Assembly: GCA_963070105.1 (NCBI GenBank)
Contig: OY718808.1
Location: 10,282,774 to 10,346,773, forward strand
Reading direction: 5' to 3'
DNA length: 64,000 nt
DNA from: Litomosoides sigmodontis
Lineage: Eukaryota; Nematoda; Chromadorea; Rhabditida; Onchocercidae
Below the pieces are notes generated by a model, which ran no database searches, had not been told where the DNA came from, and saw only the letters and a list, made by a program, of their open reading frames with translations. Below are positions 1 to 32,401 of the stretch, piece by piece; positions within the stretch are counted from its first letter, which is position 1, and each line of letters begins with the position of its first letter. The position numbers and the translations under genes were made by a program.

Positions 1-970
1 TGTTAACTTGATCCGGACAAACATTGGTGCTAACATCTCCTAAATTGAGGGAGTAATCTGAGAAGTTGCCTCATTTGGATGTATTATGTCGCAAACGCCT
101 AATGAAATTTGTAATGTGCAACTCAGAAGAGGAGCTGTTATTAGTTTTCATTTTATTCAGTCTTAAATAAGAAGCAAATAAAACTTATGTAGTGTTGTAC
201 CTGCTAGAGAAGTATACTGCTCACTGAGGATGCCAGCTGTTCTTTTATTGATTTGGATAGAGCGCTTGTCTCTTTTCCTTTCGTTTCCTTCTCGCATGCC
301 GTGTTTTGCACTTGCAAAGATGTCCAACCCTTTACTGTTCTATTTTTCATTGCCACTGATGGTACCTTACGCACTCTGTCGGTCTAATATACTTTCCCTC
401 ATCTACACATACTATTTAATCCTTGACTCATCCCTCCACCGAATCATTTCTTGATTTTAAATAAATTCTTTCACTTCCCATACGTATGTTTCAGTATTCA
501 TTTCCTTCCAGTTGAGCTAAAAGTCGCTAAACTCTGTATCTATACAGTGTATCTACTATATTCGTTGCAATGTATCGAACGATATTAATAGTTGGACAAC
601 AAATATCGAAGGTATGCAAACCGTAGTAAGCCGAAACGCTCAAATAAGTGGAATATTTGGAATAAGTGGAATAGCATCACAACTAAAAATCCTTAAATGA
701 GTCATCATTTAGGTAGCGCGAGTACATGTTCAGGAAGGAATAGGAATCCTTTATGACAAGTGTCACCATTGTACTTCTACTGATAGTAAATACAAATATA
801 CATTATAATTTCATGTATTCCGAAAACTATCTATGCCATAGGTTCAGACCAAGAAATTCAGATGGATTCATCACAATGCACAAAACATAGGAGATAAGTG
901 ATGAAGTGTAAGAATTTTATTAGTCACTTTTACAAGTTAATAATTGGTACATCCTGGAAATTTTAGCGGA
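1..970. other. Intergenic sequence at the left edge
   Basis: No exon with splice sites or recognisable protein similarity was found on either strand. The only short open frame, 74 codons at 230-454, has no flanking signals and an unremarkable composition. The right end holds the 3' untranslated region of the minus-strand TMEM186-like gene. Confidence 0.5.
916..921 (-). promoter_or_regulatory. Poly(A) signal AATAAA of the TMEM186-like gene
   Basis: The minus strand reads AATAAA about 50 bp downstream of the stop codon at 971-973. The position suits cleavage and polyadenylation of a short 3' UTR and supports the gene's 3' end. Seen in sequence; use is inferred. Confidence 0.55.
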
Positions 971-2641
971 TCACAACATTGTCTTCTTCTTTTCGGAAAT
1001 ATCAGACGGTTTAGTATTTCGTCCCAACATCAGATGTCGATAGCGTATGTCTCGGAAGCCTTCATCATTAAGCATAAAACGACGCTTGTTGATTTTGATA
1101 GAACCTTTCACAAACGACCATAGTTGATGTCCAGCACTTTCCAATATTCGAATATTGTGCCTTGTGAAAGGTATCTGAAATGTGCAACAAGTAATTAAAG
1201 TCACATCTCATCATCATATCCCCACAATTAATGGAGGAAAATTATAATTTAACTGGTGATAGATTGTATGTGGCTGTAGAATTTCCACTCTTATTTTCTT
1301 TCCACTCTCCTACCTTGAAGTTTTGAATAAGCTTAACAGTTGGAAAATTTAATCCATCTCTTCTGAGTTTTCACTGTATATGAATTAACGAGTAATTCCA
1401 TTACCGGTGGTAGAATTGTCATCAATACTATGCACTATTACTCAATAACGACTGCTTCTTCACTTGAACGGTAAAACCAATCTTCCGTTCGGAACGCTAA
1501 TTTACAATTTGCTTTTCCTACGCATTAATGATGTAATATGATGTGCTATGATTCGAATAAACTGAAACGGCAATGCAACCATAATAAAAATCAGCTGTGC
1601 AAGGTAACTTACACCTCAAATTTACATATCACCAGAGCTACTCTTTTTTTGCTAATCAATACTGATTTTTGAGCTTACTAATTGTATGAAGACATTAGCT
1701 TTAATTTTAGCTAATTTCGTTGTTCTAATAATATCAACTCATTCATATTAGAGTGCTGAAGTTTTATGTTGAAGTTAACTTTGCATATAACAGCAGTCAA
1801 AATACACAGCAAAGAGTTACTACTCTTTAAAGTCACTAAGAGCCACTAAGAATGCCCGAAGTAGGTGGAAATCTTCAGCTAACCTTTCTAGTAAATATGC
1901 CACAGTGAGAAATTATAGCGATAAATTTCTTCTGGTCCTTTTTACTGACATAAATGCGATGAATTCGATTGGCATTAAGACGCCACGCCAGATAGGTCAC
2001 CACCAAGAATGAAAATATTGGCAACACAACAAAAATGCCCATCTGCAAGCTACAACATTAAACCGACATAAATAAACATGACAAAACTAAGAATAGCACC
2101 TGTCGAACTATGTTGGTATCCTTGAAGGCATCCCATAGTCGACCATCTTTAACATCAGCTACACAATCTTCTGATGTCAATAGGCCGATCACAGGTACAG
2201 CTACGGTAGCGAGTAAAACAAAACGTGAGGCATAATTATCCCGGTATATCATGAACCAATCATTTCCATTCATCCTATCCCATAGATGTAATCTTTCTAG
2301 TATTCGCTGTGTGAATCGCCTGTTAACTTCCTGCAAAAAGCAACGCAAATCTTATTGACAATGGCAGATTAAGGCTGTCACTCGAGTAACTATAATCAAC
2401 AATCCCCTCGAATAAATTTGGCACCATACGAATCGGGAAGATGGACTAGTGGCAAACACTGGTAGAAACATTTCCAGCACTTTCTGTACACACCGTAAGG
2501 GAAACAACACAGCGTTCTACATACCTCATGTGTATTCCCGAGATCTCTTCCTCTGTTGGTGATGGCATTGTGTCCCCATCGGATGAGACGAACATGAGCG
2601 ACCAATGGAGTGAGGCGCACGATCCGCTGGCACATCCACAT
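971..2641 (-). CDS. TMEM186-like mitochondrial inner-membrane protein
   Basis: Four exons on the minus strand: 2641-2525, 2330-2100, 2042-1884 and 1174-971. All junctions are phase 0, with donors GTATGT, GTGCTA and GTTAGC and acceptors TTTTTGCAG, GCTTGCAG and TTTCAG. The sum is 711 nt, 236 aa. Residues 1-39 are rich in Arg with almost no acidic residues, like a mitochondrial presequence; a second in-frame ATG lies two codons on. A Trp-Phe-Met-Ile-Tyr-Arg motif (about 64-69) precedes two membrane segments (about 74-90 and 117-136), then an Arg-Ile-Tyr-Val stretch, an IPFT motif and a basic tail. This order and length (human TMEM186 is 213 aa) match TMEM186, a complex I assembly factor. The similarity was recognised by eye and is moderate; another TMEM70/TMEM223-type protein is the main alternative. 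It is divergent from the PITP gene across 589 bp. Confidence 0.6.
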
Positions 2642-3230
2642 ATATCTGTATGCAAATAATGTGTTCCATCTGGAATGTATAGGTTTATTTTGGCATAAAA
2701 CCCACCACACATCCGTCCATCTGCAAGTACTGTGGCAAACACACGCACACGTCAAACACCAAGTCCTAAGACTTGCACACCTTTCTTACCCACTTGAAAT
2801 ATGCCAACCATTTATGATTAGCCACAGCAATTCACAGCAGCGTGGTTACGACGAAAATTTTATTTCCCAATCGTTCAGTGATCTCGCAGAATTCAGTCAT
2901 TGGAGTGACCATTGGAGGTTAGGGAGTAGTCTTGCACCATTCTGTGGTAACTTTGTGGAAGAGTAACGTCGATTTATGATGAAGCAACAGCGTTGGTGAT
3001 AAATGTCATTCTTATAGTTGCGAGCAATTAATTCTGCTTGCATGGGTTGCGCGGATACCGTAATGGATGGCGATGCTTGCAACAATTTCTTAGCTTCTTG
3101 TACGATCGAGGAGCATGTGCAATGAACGGAAGCGGAGTAAGTGGAGTAGACAATGGATGGATAAAGTAAGAGGTGTTGCAAGGTAAGGCTCATTGTTTAT
3201 AGTTGTGGTCGCCTCGGGCGGTCTCTCGCA
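2642..3230. promoter_or_regulatory. Divergent intergenic promoter region, TMEM186-like / PITP
   Basis: These 589 bp separate the start codons of two divergently transcribed genes, so both promoters probably lie here. I see no clear TATA box. Minus-strand open frames at 2897-3193 have no splice link to either gene. AG-ending pyrimidine tracts just upstream of 2641 on the minus strand could be cis- or trans-splice acceptors. Confidence 0.4.
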
Positions 3231-5352
3231 ATGATTGTTAAGGTAAGTATTTCGGGATGAGGCGGCGGCTATGCGTTGGCAGTAGTGGCAGTTGCAAGTG
3301 ACCCTCAACTTCTCCGATCCACGAATCAGCTGATTGAGATTTGAAGGAAGAATATTTGAGGAGTTCCGTATTCTGATGCCGCTCGAAATGGATGAATATT
3401 ACCGCGGGCAGTTGTTTGCCGTATCAGAGACGAGCAAAAATGAGACAGGAGGAGGCGATGGTGTTCAGGTTCCTTCTATTAATGTTGCTATCGAATGGAG
3501 TTGACAATGCCTGTAAGACTCGGCCGACCAAGTGAGTATTGCCTGATAAATAGGCACCAATGAGGTGAGTAATGTGAACAAGAAAATGGGAGACAAGGCA
3601 AGGGAGCAGACCTTACCCAGCCGACACTTAACCTTTTGTCTCATATCTCACATCCATTTGTGAAACAATGATTTTATCATAATTAATTGTGAGGGAGGCA
3701 ATAGCGATAGAATGGAATAGGAAGAAAGGGTTCCACAATTTTTCAACCTCGACGAGCATAACGGATGCTTTTTTACAGGTACTGGAAAATGACGATTTCA
3801 CGAGTACAACAGTCCGTCCTGGATACTCTATCACCGGTATTTACACTCACAAAATTTATCGTACCAAGTCGAAATCGCCATGGGCGTTACGTAAAATATT
3901 TCCGGACGCGGCATTCGTGTTACACGAAGAGTGCTGGAATGCATTTCCATATTGTAAAACAATTATTAAGGTTGGCTTATTGACATTGTTCCCTCTTCTG
4001 ATGAACAGATTCTATCTGATGCCACTCACAATCTTATTTGGATAGAGAGAAAAATATACATTGCCAGAATCCGGATTACATGAAGGATGCTTTCTACATC
4101 AATATTGAATCAATGCATCTTCCGGACAAAGGCCATACCGAAAATGTAAGCATTTATGTCTGGAGAACTGGAAAAGCGGGAAATACCTCTCAATTAAATT
4201 ATGAACCCTGGCACGAGAAAGTAGTGAGTGCAGAGCTCAACCTGATAAGCAAGTCGATCCGAGAAAGCGACAGTGAAATGTATGCACGACGTGGTACTAC
4301 TACGTGGAGGATAATTTGTGGAACAAATCCAATAATAGTGATAATAATAATAATCCTTTGGAATAAGCGGAAAAGATTGATTTTCTTCTACCAATTTTAA
4401 GGCATTGGATTTGAGTCCAGCAATCCTAAAGAAGCGAGAGGTAATCGTTATTGATATCTATGATGACAGCCTGTTGAAAAAAACGGTGAGCTCCAGCACG
4501 GTCTCTTTTTGGTGTCACTCAATAATAGTCGTGGGTGGAATTGTGAAGAACAGCGTGATACAATAACGTGCTACTCTCCCAGCCGGTTGCCAATTTTCGT
4601 TTCATTACGCACACTTGCAATGTAAGAAGTGTTGCAGGATATCACACCTGAAACAGATGTGCGTGAATTTAAGTCTAAGAAAACTGGGCGTGGAAAACTA
4701 CCGAAAGATTGGATTGAAACAACCAAACCGGTGATGTGCTGCTATAAAGTTCGCCTCTTCTCATTACGTAGTACTTTTAAAATTCTTCAGCCAATTTAGC
4801 ATGCTAGGCTCAGTTTATTGCTGCTTATAAGACCTATATAAGGAGTAGCGTTCGAATGTTTGAATTATACTTGTGGGAGAAGTATAAGGTGATGGTTTCC
4901 TCTATAGCCTGTCGTAGTTTCAGGTAGTACAAGTACATTTTAAGATGTTCGGATTTCAAACAATGGTAGAGCACATTCTTCAGAGGCAATACCCACGAAT
5001 ATTTGCTAAATTCAATCGGTTGGTTATTGACCAAGGCTTCTGCAGCACTTTGAGGATGCAAAAAAATTTGATTCCAGTAGGCAATTTTAAATAGTAGTAA
5101 TATGAGAATGACGAGGTGAGAAAGGGAGACTTGAAAAGGAAGATCAAAGATGAACAACATTATTAACCTATTGCTTCACCAAACTGGATTTCTTCCAGGG
5201 AACTATACTGCTGGACCGACCGATGGTACGATATGACGATTGAGGATATCAGAAAGATGGAGAAAGAAGCGGTGGAGGAACTGAAAAAGCAGATTGCTGA
5301 GCCGGAAAAACGTGGTACTGTATGCGATGTGGATGATAAAGGAACGTCTTAA
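3231..5352 (+). CDS. Class I phosphatidylinositol transfer protein (PITP alpha/beta type)
   Basis: A single START-like PITP domain that moves phosphatidylinositol and phosphatidylcholine between membranes in the cytosol. Eight exons: 3231-3242, 3361-3468, 3779-3970, 4068-4145, 4402-4485, 4638-4748, 4924-5018 and 5199-5352. They total 834 nt, 277 aa; mammalian PITP alpha has 271. Only the last junction is phase 2; the others are phase 0. The first coding exon encodes just MIVK and is followed by GTAAGT. Family landmarks are SKNETGGGDG near the N-terminus, YTHKIY (Thr63 and Lys65, equivalent to inositol-binding Thr59 and Lys61), WNAFPYC (Asn94 for Asn90), TGRGKLP, and the C-terminal CWTDRWYDMT with the DIRKMEKE helix. 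The membrane-docking Trp203-Trp204 pair of mammalian PITP alpha is Met203-Phe204 here. Family assignment is near certain; the short first exon and the TTTGAG acceptor before exon 2 are the least certain parts. Confidence 0.93.
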
Positions 5353-5410
5353 ATGGGGAGGGGAAAAAAAGAAAGGACAATCTGGAATAGATGCTGTCTA
5401 TTATTGAAAC

Positions 5411-5608
5411 TTATGCTCCAAGTGGTTTATTGAAGCAATGAAAACCGGACAAATGCGGATGTGCATCCTGCACTTCCGACAAATTTGTTAGTGCAATTAA
5501 CAGTATGAAACAATACGCTGAGAAAAAGGCTACTGTTTGGAGCAGGTGAATTGGTGTTATCGTTTTGGTGAGAACCTTTCTGTAGTGAGGTCCGAAACTT
5601 TTTTTCAA
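5411..5608 (-). CDS. Possible C-terminal exon of a small membrane protein
   Basis: A 65-codon minus-strand frame with a basic N-terminal part (KKSFGPHYRKVLTKT), one strong hydrophobic segment of about 20 residues and a short tail. It runs tail-to-tail with the PITP gene. An AATAAA lies inside the last codons on the same strand, which weakens the case or marks an alternative 3' end. No family was recognised and no upstream exon could be joined with confidence. Confidence 0.2.
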   Translation of the reverse strand: MKKSFGPHYRKVLTKTITPIHLLQTVAFFSAYCFILLIALTNLSEVQDAHPHLSGFHCFNKPLGA

Positions 5609-7320
5609 GCCGCAAGCAAAAACATATCTATTACAACAGGAGTAGCATGGGATATCTACGTATTAAAGGGTCGCCCGCTTGTGATCAGAATCATCCGTGA
5701 AAACCATTCAATCGCACCACTCACTGGTTAAACATTGCTTACGTTTTACACATTACGCACAATGGAACGCAGCGAATAGGCTAAGTAGAAGTTGCAAAAA
5801 GAATGCGTCAATTTGGGAGCTGCTTTTCCATGTGGTAGTGACAGCTTTATTTTTTTATATATAGATGAACCTTTGTGTACTATTTTTTCTTCTTGTCCGA
5901 TCATCACTACTTCCCCTTCTCTCCAAAATTTCCATCAGAAGATTGCCTCAAAGAAATTGTGCTGTACGATACATCACATCCTCCGGAAAATATTGTTTGA
6001 GTAAGTAGTCGAATAAAAACTTAAAATTATTTTGGTATTTCGTGTTAGCCCGTTTTGTTGTTCTCCTGTAAAAAACTAAGTTGCGTAAAAGCGCAGTGTC
6101 ACCTTCGAGAGCGGAAGGTTTAGCTATTGCTATTGTTTCTTGTTATTTGCTGTACGCCTGCTAAATGTAACTATTTAGTTCTGCATCATAATTATGGGGA
6201 ACAGAAATCTTTCAATTTCAATGCCGTATATGGGCAAGGGTCGTCCTGTTTCCTCATCACTTTTAACTCTGACCTTACTTCACGTTGTTGTCTCTGCTCT
6301 CCCACTCCTCGAGCAAAAAAACTGCAAGAGAAAAGGAATGGTACCGACGCAGGCAGTTCTGACTAGGAAAAGAATATCACTGGAAATCTTTTGTCCACTC
6401 TCTGAGCCCATCAGCTTTATAATTGCTAATAGTGAGGATGTTAGATGCTGTCACCTCAAAGCTATTGCATGCCATGAGTCGTGATTATTACATTGCTGGA
6501 AAAGCTTCTATCCTTGTTGCAACCATAAATGTTTTCAATTTCAAAAAATTGTTCATTTTCGCCGCTGCACTTAAGCTGTGCAGGATCGTAAAATTCTGTG
6601 TGAATTTATTTCTAGGACAAAAACACCCCAATAAACACGCTATGAAAGTGCCGAATAAAGGAAGAAGCAACCTGTTATTGCGGACAACATCAAGTTATCC
6701 GTCACATACGAGAGAGTGAGATTTCACAGTGCTGAGAAAATATCCCCGTTGTCCTTCTTACTGCGCTTCTCCGAGCGGCTCAATGTAAAATCTACTGCTA
6801 AAAGTGGAAGATGACGCAAGCGGTCACTGCTAAGATTGCTGTGCACATCAGACAGCGTTCAAAATTAGGAACAGCGGAGGTGTTACGTCGCCGTGCTCTC
6901 GTAACCACTGATTGTCCAATTCAGGTGCGGAACCGCTGACTGAGATCTCTGTTCTGTTCTTCAGTCAGTTCTCCACTTTTTGACTGCTGTAACTCAACCA
7001 CTCGTTAAATGACCGACAGCATCGATAAGGAAATTGCGACTCCAGTTCCCTTTTAGCGAAGTGCGATGAATGGTGAAAGGTGATACCTGTCCCTCCGCAA
7101 TCTGACTTCCACTTTTGGATATATCGATGATCGTCCAGTCAGTCACAAGATGCTCAGCTGTGCCACTTTTCGACGTTGTAGTAATCACTGAATTTCAAAT
7201 AATGTCTGAGAAACAACTGCATTCTCAACTGATGGCTAATTGAAGCCAACTTACCTCTGCGCAACAGCACGAGATTCTCAACTACTCCTTACGCCCACCA
7301 CAATGCCGAAATTCAACAAA

Positions 7321-7710
7321 TTATCTTTCGGTTTCATTCCGCGAATAAAAGAAGCGATGCTTCCTAACGTGCATGCAGCCTGCTTCCTGATCAACAATTA
7401 ACAAGAAGAAACTTTGCTGTGCCTCTCTTGACCGTTTCAGCTTTTCCTCTTCCCCCTCTTGTTGGCTGGTAGCATAGCGGAACCGAGCAAGACAGATGCA
7501 TAAGCACAACATTGGTATTACTATGGCTGTAAATGCTTCCTTAGAAGAGTCCACTAAATCTACCGACTTCAGAGAAATGCCAGCTAGTACGTTGCTGCTT
7601 TCATCCGATGAAACCTGACTACATAAGCTTGCAATTTTATTCGCAACAAACTTGCCTACGCCTACACAGGCAATAATTGTAATGGTTAAGACGTTGATGT
7701 AATTGTACAT
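7321..7710 (-). CDS. Hypothetical protein with two hydrophobic segments
   Basis: A 129-codon open frame on the minus strand beginning MYNYINV. It has one hydrophobic stretch near residues 6-22, a second near 60-77, and then a charged Glu/Lys/Arg-rich region. Possible donor and acceptor motifs inside it mean that only part may be an exon. No family recognised. It is longer than most chance frames in the AT-rich surroundings, but nothing else supports it. Confidence 0.25.
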   Translation of the reverse strand: MYNYINVLTITIIACVGVGKFVANKIASLCSQVSSDESSNVLAGISLKSVDLVDSSKEAFTAIVIPMLCLCICLARFRYATSQQEGEEEKLKRSREAQQSFFLLIVDQEAGCMHVRKHRFFYSRNETER

Positions 7711-10700
7711 GTTTTCCGCAAACCACCGACCGCACAGGTTGCTTCTTGTTAAGACAAATGGAGTTTTTTCGTGTCATCGTTGTTTTTCATCAGTTTAAAT
7801 ATGCAGATTAGTTTCCTATCGAGCAATGAATTTACCGCTTGATGATAAAGAAGTGAGGAGAAGTGCAGTGCGGAGGTGCTGCTGCAATTGCAATGCCTTT
7901 GAAGTTCCCGATGCAGAACGCAGGAGTTGTGGACGGTTCAAATCAATCACCTGTTTCAAGCTCCTGCGCCTTCTGTGCAGCAAGAGGCAGAAATTGTGCA
8001 GCAAGAGGCGGGAAATTCAACTGTGAACACATACAAACACTTTGCATTCAGAAATTCAAAGCAGTTTCGCCTTACATTTCAGTAAAATTCGGTGCTTTGA
8101 CAGTGATGAAATGTCTTCATTCGAATAGCCCCCATCCTACTCGTCCCCCACTCATCTGTGGCTCATTGGATGACGGCGATTATGATAATGATTAGTTCTA
8201 CTTGCAATTGATGAGTTGGAAAGTGCCGCTTATTGAAATGGATTGAATCTGCGCCGTCCTTGCCACCAGCGTCACTTCATCGGCATCTGTCGTTTGCTCC
8301 CCTCTCGTTCCTTCCGCTTCTTCGGATATTAAGAAGCTATTCACAGGGAGGAAATAGTAAATAATAGATTATCAAAATCGCTTGCATTATGTATTTACAA
8401 ATTGAATTGAGGCCAGCAAGTGATTGTTCGAAGGCCTCAATCTGCACATCTAGCCATATGACCATGCTTGCGATGGCCTAGGAAGAAGCCTTTCCTTGAC
8501 ATCACTGGCCCATCCACTGCGCATTACTATTATGCTTATTCGATTGAGCTATGCAAATTAGTCCCAGCAAGTCGGAGATGTCTCCTCCACCACCATAACC
8601 AATAGTCCAGTATCGTCCTGAAAAACTGAATAAATGAATGGGAATTACATGAGCCGTTCAGTGAGCTAAGAAAAGCACATATGAGAGATGAAATGGTTAC
8701 ACCTACTTACGTGCACATCGTTCTCTTAATTCTCCTTAACAGAGTAATTTGTTTGAAAGGTTTTTCCGAAAGGTTACTACAACAAGCCAAAACATTTTCC
8801 TATTTGAAGTGATTTTTCAGCCTACACTCCTAACATTGGTGTTTACCAAAAGCACACGTAAGTGAACCTTTGTCGTGTAGCTTTTTCCACTTCACGTACT
8901 CTTGTAGTTAGAAACATTTTCCCCCGATTGTTATACCATGGAATAAACGTTAGTGGATGCTTATAAGTTTGCGCATGTGTATTTTTCTTTTTCGTTTTGT
9001 ATAATGAAATTCCCAAGAGGCCCCTCTAGAATTTTTGATGAGCCTTCGTGAGGGCCTATCTAGACGTAAGCCTTTGTCTCCGTTACTCATCTATCCTAGC
9101 TTATAAAAGAGTTGTTGATGAGCCAGCGCCAATGTGGCACAGAAATCAATCTGTATATATGCTTGTATTGTTTGGCTCACTGAGCTACTTAACCATTGGC
9201 ATCACAAGTGGGAGAGTGAAGAGATTTGCGGTGTACGGATACGGTATGAGGATGTAAGTAAGTAAATATTATTCAGCAGCATCAGTTTCATTGTGTTTGC
9301 ACGTCTGTCTGCCTTCTCTGCTTCCTTTCGGGAAATGGTCAACTTTGAGCTTGGGGAACTGAGTTGGCTTATATGGATAGCTATTTGTGTGTACATGGAG
9401 TTATGCAGTAGCTTACGCACGACTTAGTCAACAAATGCCTCGATAAAACGAAACAGTCCACACTCAGCTCACATTCACGTTAATCCACCCTCCCCCCTTT
9501 GCAGCCTAACTCTACCATTTTCGATCTTGCCCGTAGAGAAACTGCGGCCTACGCTAAAGTTACGTGACACGTCTCATTGCTCCCGTCTCATTCCGCACTA
9601 TTTCAAGTAAGTGTCAGCTGTTTCGGTTAGTAGCAGCAGTAGACAGATCAATTGATAGCAAAACAATTCAGTACAGGAAAAAAATACCTATTATTATGAT
9701 CAGATTGTACAGTGACTATAAAGGTAGAAGTGAGTGATACGTGCAAGCAGCAGTAGAAAATGAGTGGCGACATAAATAGTATGAAATGAAGGGACCCGCA
9801 GAGAGAGGATAACTTGCGCTATATCGGCTTCATTTTGTGTAGAGAAGTTTTAGCAAGAGATTCAACTTGCAGGTGTGTAAAACCTTTTTCTATCCTTTCC
9901 CACATCAGAATAGAATTCCCATCGAACAGTAAAGCGTAAACGCATACGAGCATTGTAAACCTCGAGGACACCCACCGTGAAACTCTTACCTGATCTCCAG
10001 AAGAGAATAGCTCTTGGGATACGGAACAGTGAGTGAACTTGAACTTGAGGTTGTCCATGTTTTCGTAGTGAACACGTCACTCATTTACAGAATGATAGTG
10101 AGAGGAAAGGAACGACGACTAAGAGGGAAGCGAACGGAGGAAAGAGCTTTCTTTACAGCTTTTCAAGAATAGCTGAATTAGCTGCGATAATGAAACACTA
10201 GTGAGAATGAGCTGTGGGGAAATATCTAGCGACGATCACCTAGCAGGTAACTGTCACCATTGATGCCCATTCTACTGTACGGTGGCGGTACATTCCATTC
10301 GACTAGGGAAAGGTGCCCGAGCATGGATGTTTTTCTTTGCTCCTCTCTTTCCTCTTCTCACTTGCAAACTCTGCCATTAACACTTCCCATTTATCGAATT
10401 GAACTTTTTCTGTTTTCGTAAGAAAAAGCTAAGCGTGGTTAATCGGTTGCGGACAGTAGCTTAACTACTCTATCACATACGGTCTAGAAAAAAGAAAGAG
10501 AGCGCTTACACTGACTAAAGGGACATTTTTAGATTTTTATCCTCTCTACAGGTCACCTACAGGCATCTTTTACCCAAAATTGCAATTTAATTAATTAACT
10601 TGTCCCTGTAAATTATATGCTGTTATAATAGTCACAGTTGCAATAAGCAAGCACAAATGGACTTCATCCATCGTTATCCATAACCAAATAATGAGCGGAG

Positions 10701-11272
10701 ATTAACTTCTCCTCCCAACAAAACGATCATATTACCGCAAAGACGGATTTCACTAGGGGTGATTACTTGACTTCCGGTGTGGGAGTACACAGCTTTCTCT
10801 GCTTGTACTTATATCCGGTGGTTTCAAATTTCCTTTGCGTAACAAGTTATAATTACCAGGCTTGTGAGCCAATCAAGGACAGCTAATTGCTTGATACTGA
10901 AAGCTGCTGTCTACCTTTTCTGCAAAAGCACTTTTGAATGAGCTTCAAACTGTAGCTGCTCCTTTTCAGTACACCTAACGCACCATCCTGGTTGGCTAGT
11001 TGTTCTAGAAGAGAAGGATCAGTTAACAATGTTGACAGTGACGATGACAGACATCTGTCTGTTTGATCTTCAGCTTACAGCTATTGTCAATCTGATCTTT
11101 AGGTGCGCGTGTGTTGACATGTGTGCTCTAAACTTATTTTACGCTTCCTGCTCACATTTTGCTCTTGACGGTTGGCTACTGGAGTACAAGAGTGACTGCC
11201 GCTTATCTTCCTCGTCCAACTGCACTTTTGCGCATCTCCGACGGCGATGCGTAGTTGTAGTAGCGGTCCCGA

Positions 11273-11274
<2 letters not shown>

Positions 11275-11307
<33 letters not shown>
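11275..11307 (+). repeat. (CTG)11 microsatellite
   Basis: Eleven perfect CTG units in copy 1 of the duplication. The same tract with the same unit count recurs at 15714-15746 in copy 2, although such tracts normally vary in length quickly. Confidence 0.95.
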
Positions 11308-11308
<1 letters not shown>

Positions 11309-11907
11309 ATTCATTGCTACCGGAAGTAGCGATCAAGAGAGGCGAGCAATGCTAAACTAGCAGTCCTTTTTCTTTTAAATCTTCCCATAGCTCGTGTTTC
11401 CGCTTGCCACTGACTGACGGCATCATTATTTGGGATGTGCGCCAGTAGTGCCCGACACTACTCGTCAAGAAGTGACCAGTGCTGACGCGTTGTCATTGGT
11501 CAACCACTACTACTATAAGGCGACATAATAAGCTTAGGAGGAAGTGTTTATGTAGCAATTACATGAATATTAGCCGAGCATTGGCAGAGGAGATATAGAC
11601 TCCCTCCCTGCCTTCACAAACACTTCCTTCTTAGGCGTTGTCTTATTCCGCTAGGGGATGGATTAGCGCACTGTTACAGTTAGTTGGATGGATGATAAGA
11701 GTGATGGTAGCAGAAGAAGGGCAATTCGCCGGAAGTGGTCTCTGCATTCCTTCCTTCCTTCTTCACCCTCCTGCTTCTTAACGCGAAAGTCGACGAACGC
11801 CTTTCAGCGAATTCCCTCAACTTAAAAACGGCTACTACTGTCCATCAATCTGCTCAATTCTTCATCACTTACAAGTGGTGCTTCATTGTCGAAACGACGA
11901 AGGTATC

Positions 11908-11990
11908 AGGAGGAGGAGGAGGAGGAGGAGGAGGAAGAGGAGGAGGAGGAGGAGGAGGAGGAGGAGGAGGAAGAGGAGGAGGAGGAGAAC
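11908..11990 (+). repeat. GGA/AGG-rich purine tract
   Basis: An AGG run with two AGA interruptions, mirrored at 16347-16429 in copy 2. It is a long polypurine stretch. The Gly- or Arg-rich reading frames it creates are not genes. Confidence 0.95.
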
Positions 11991-12321
11991 GAAAGAGATA
12001 CTGCGAAAATTGCATAATTGTTGGATTGTAGGTTGCTGTAATAATTACTGCATGAATTTGCTTTTCCCTCTCTTAATTGTTCTCAAATATTTGCTTACAT
12101 AACCATAATGGGAAGATGTTGTTGCTAGTGGAAGATTATCATATTAAATATACGGTGAGGTCATTCGATTGCAATTAGCAACCAAGTGCCACACTTGAGC
12201 TGCTGGAAAATTCTTCGAAATTTATGGAACGCTTTTCAGCAAATTTCAGTCGGCACCAGCAAAAGCCCAGTGCCTTGTAACAGTCCATTTATAACACATT
12301 CCTTTTTGCCCAGTTGAGGAT

Positions 12322-32401
<20,080 letters not shown>

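Larger units (their letters stand above)
5353..9694. other. Unassigned region between PITP and the tandem duplication
   Basis: No gene was recognised in 4.3 kb. There are scattered hydrophobic open frames on the minus strand (listed separately) and isolated good splice motifs, for example a minus-strand GTAAGT near 7252. A small multi-exon minus-strand gene could therefore be hidden here, but I could not assemble a phase-consistent model. The stretch 8200-9690 shows nothing coding. Confidence 0.4.

Noticed and set aside
2446..2748. Cys-rich minus-strand frame (CGCASGSC)
   Set aside because: The overlapping Arg-rich frame is the one whose GTATGT donor joins in phase to the TMEM186-like exon 2.
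3458..3531. Apparent signal-peptide exon (MVFRFLLLMLLS)
   Set aside because: It is the wrong frame of PITP exon 2 and the start of its intron. The correct frame encodes the conserved SKNETGGGDG block.
4146..4400. Continuation of PITP exon 4 in frame (LNYEPWHEK region)
   Set aside because: It resembled the family weakly, but the exon at 4402-4485 supplies the true matching segment. A GTAAGC donor at 4146 and a TTTTAAG acceptor keep phase 0.
11029..12102. Leu-, Ala-, Gly- and Arg-rich frames (also at +4439)
   Set aside because: They are produced by the CTG and GGA microsatellites and lack splice or homology support.
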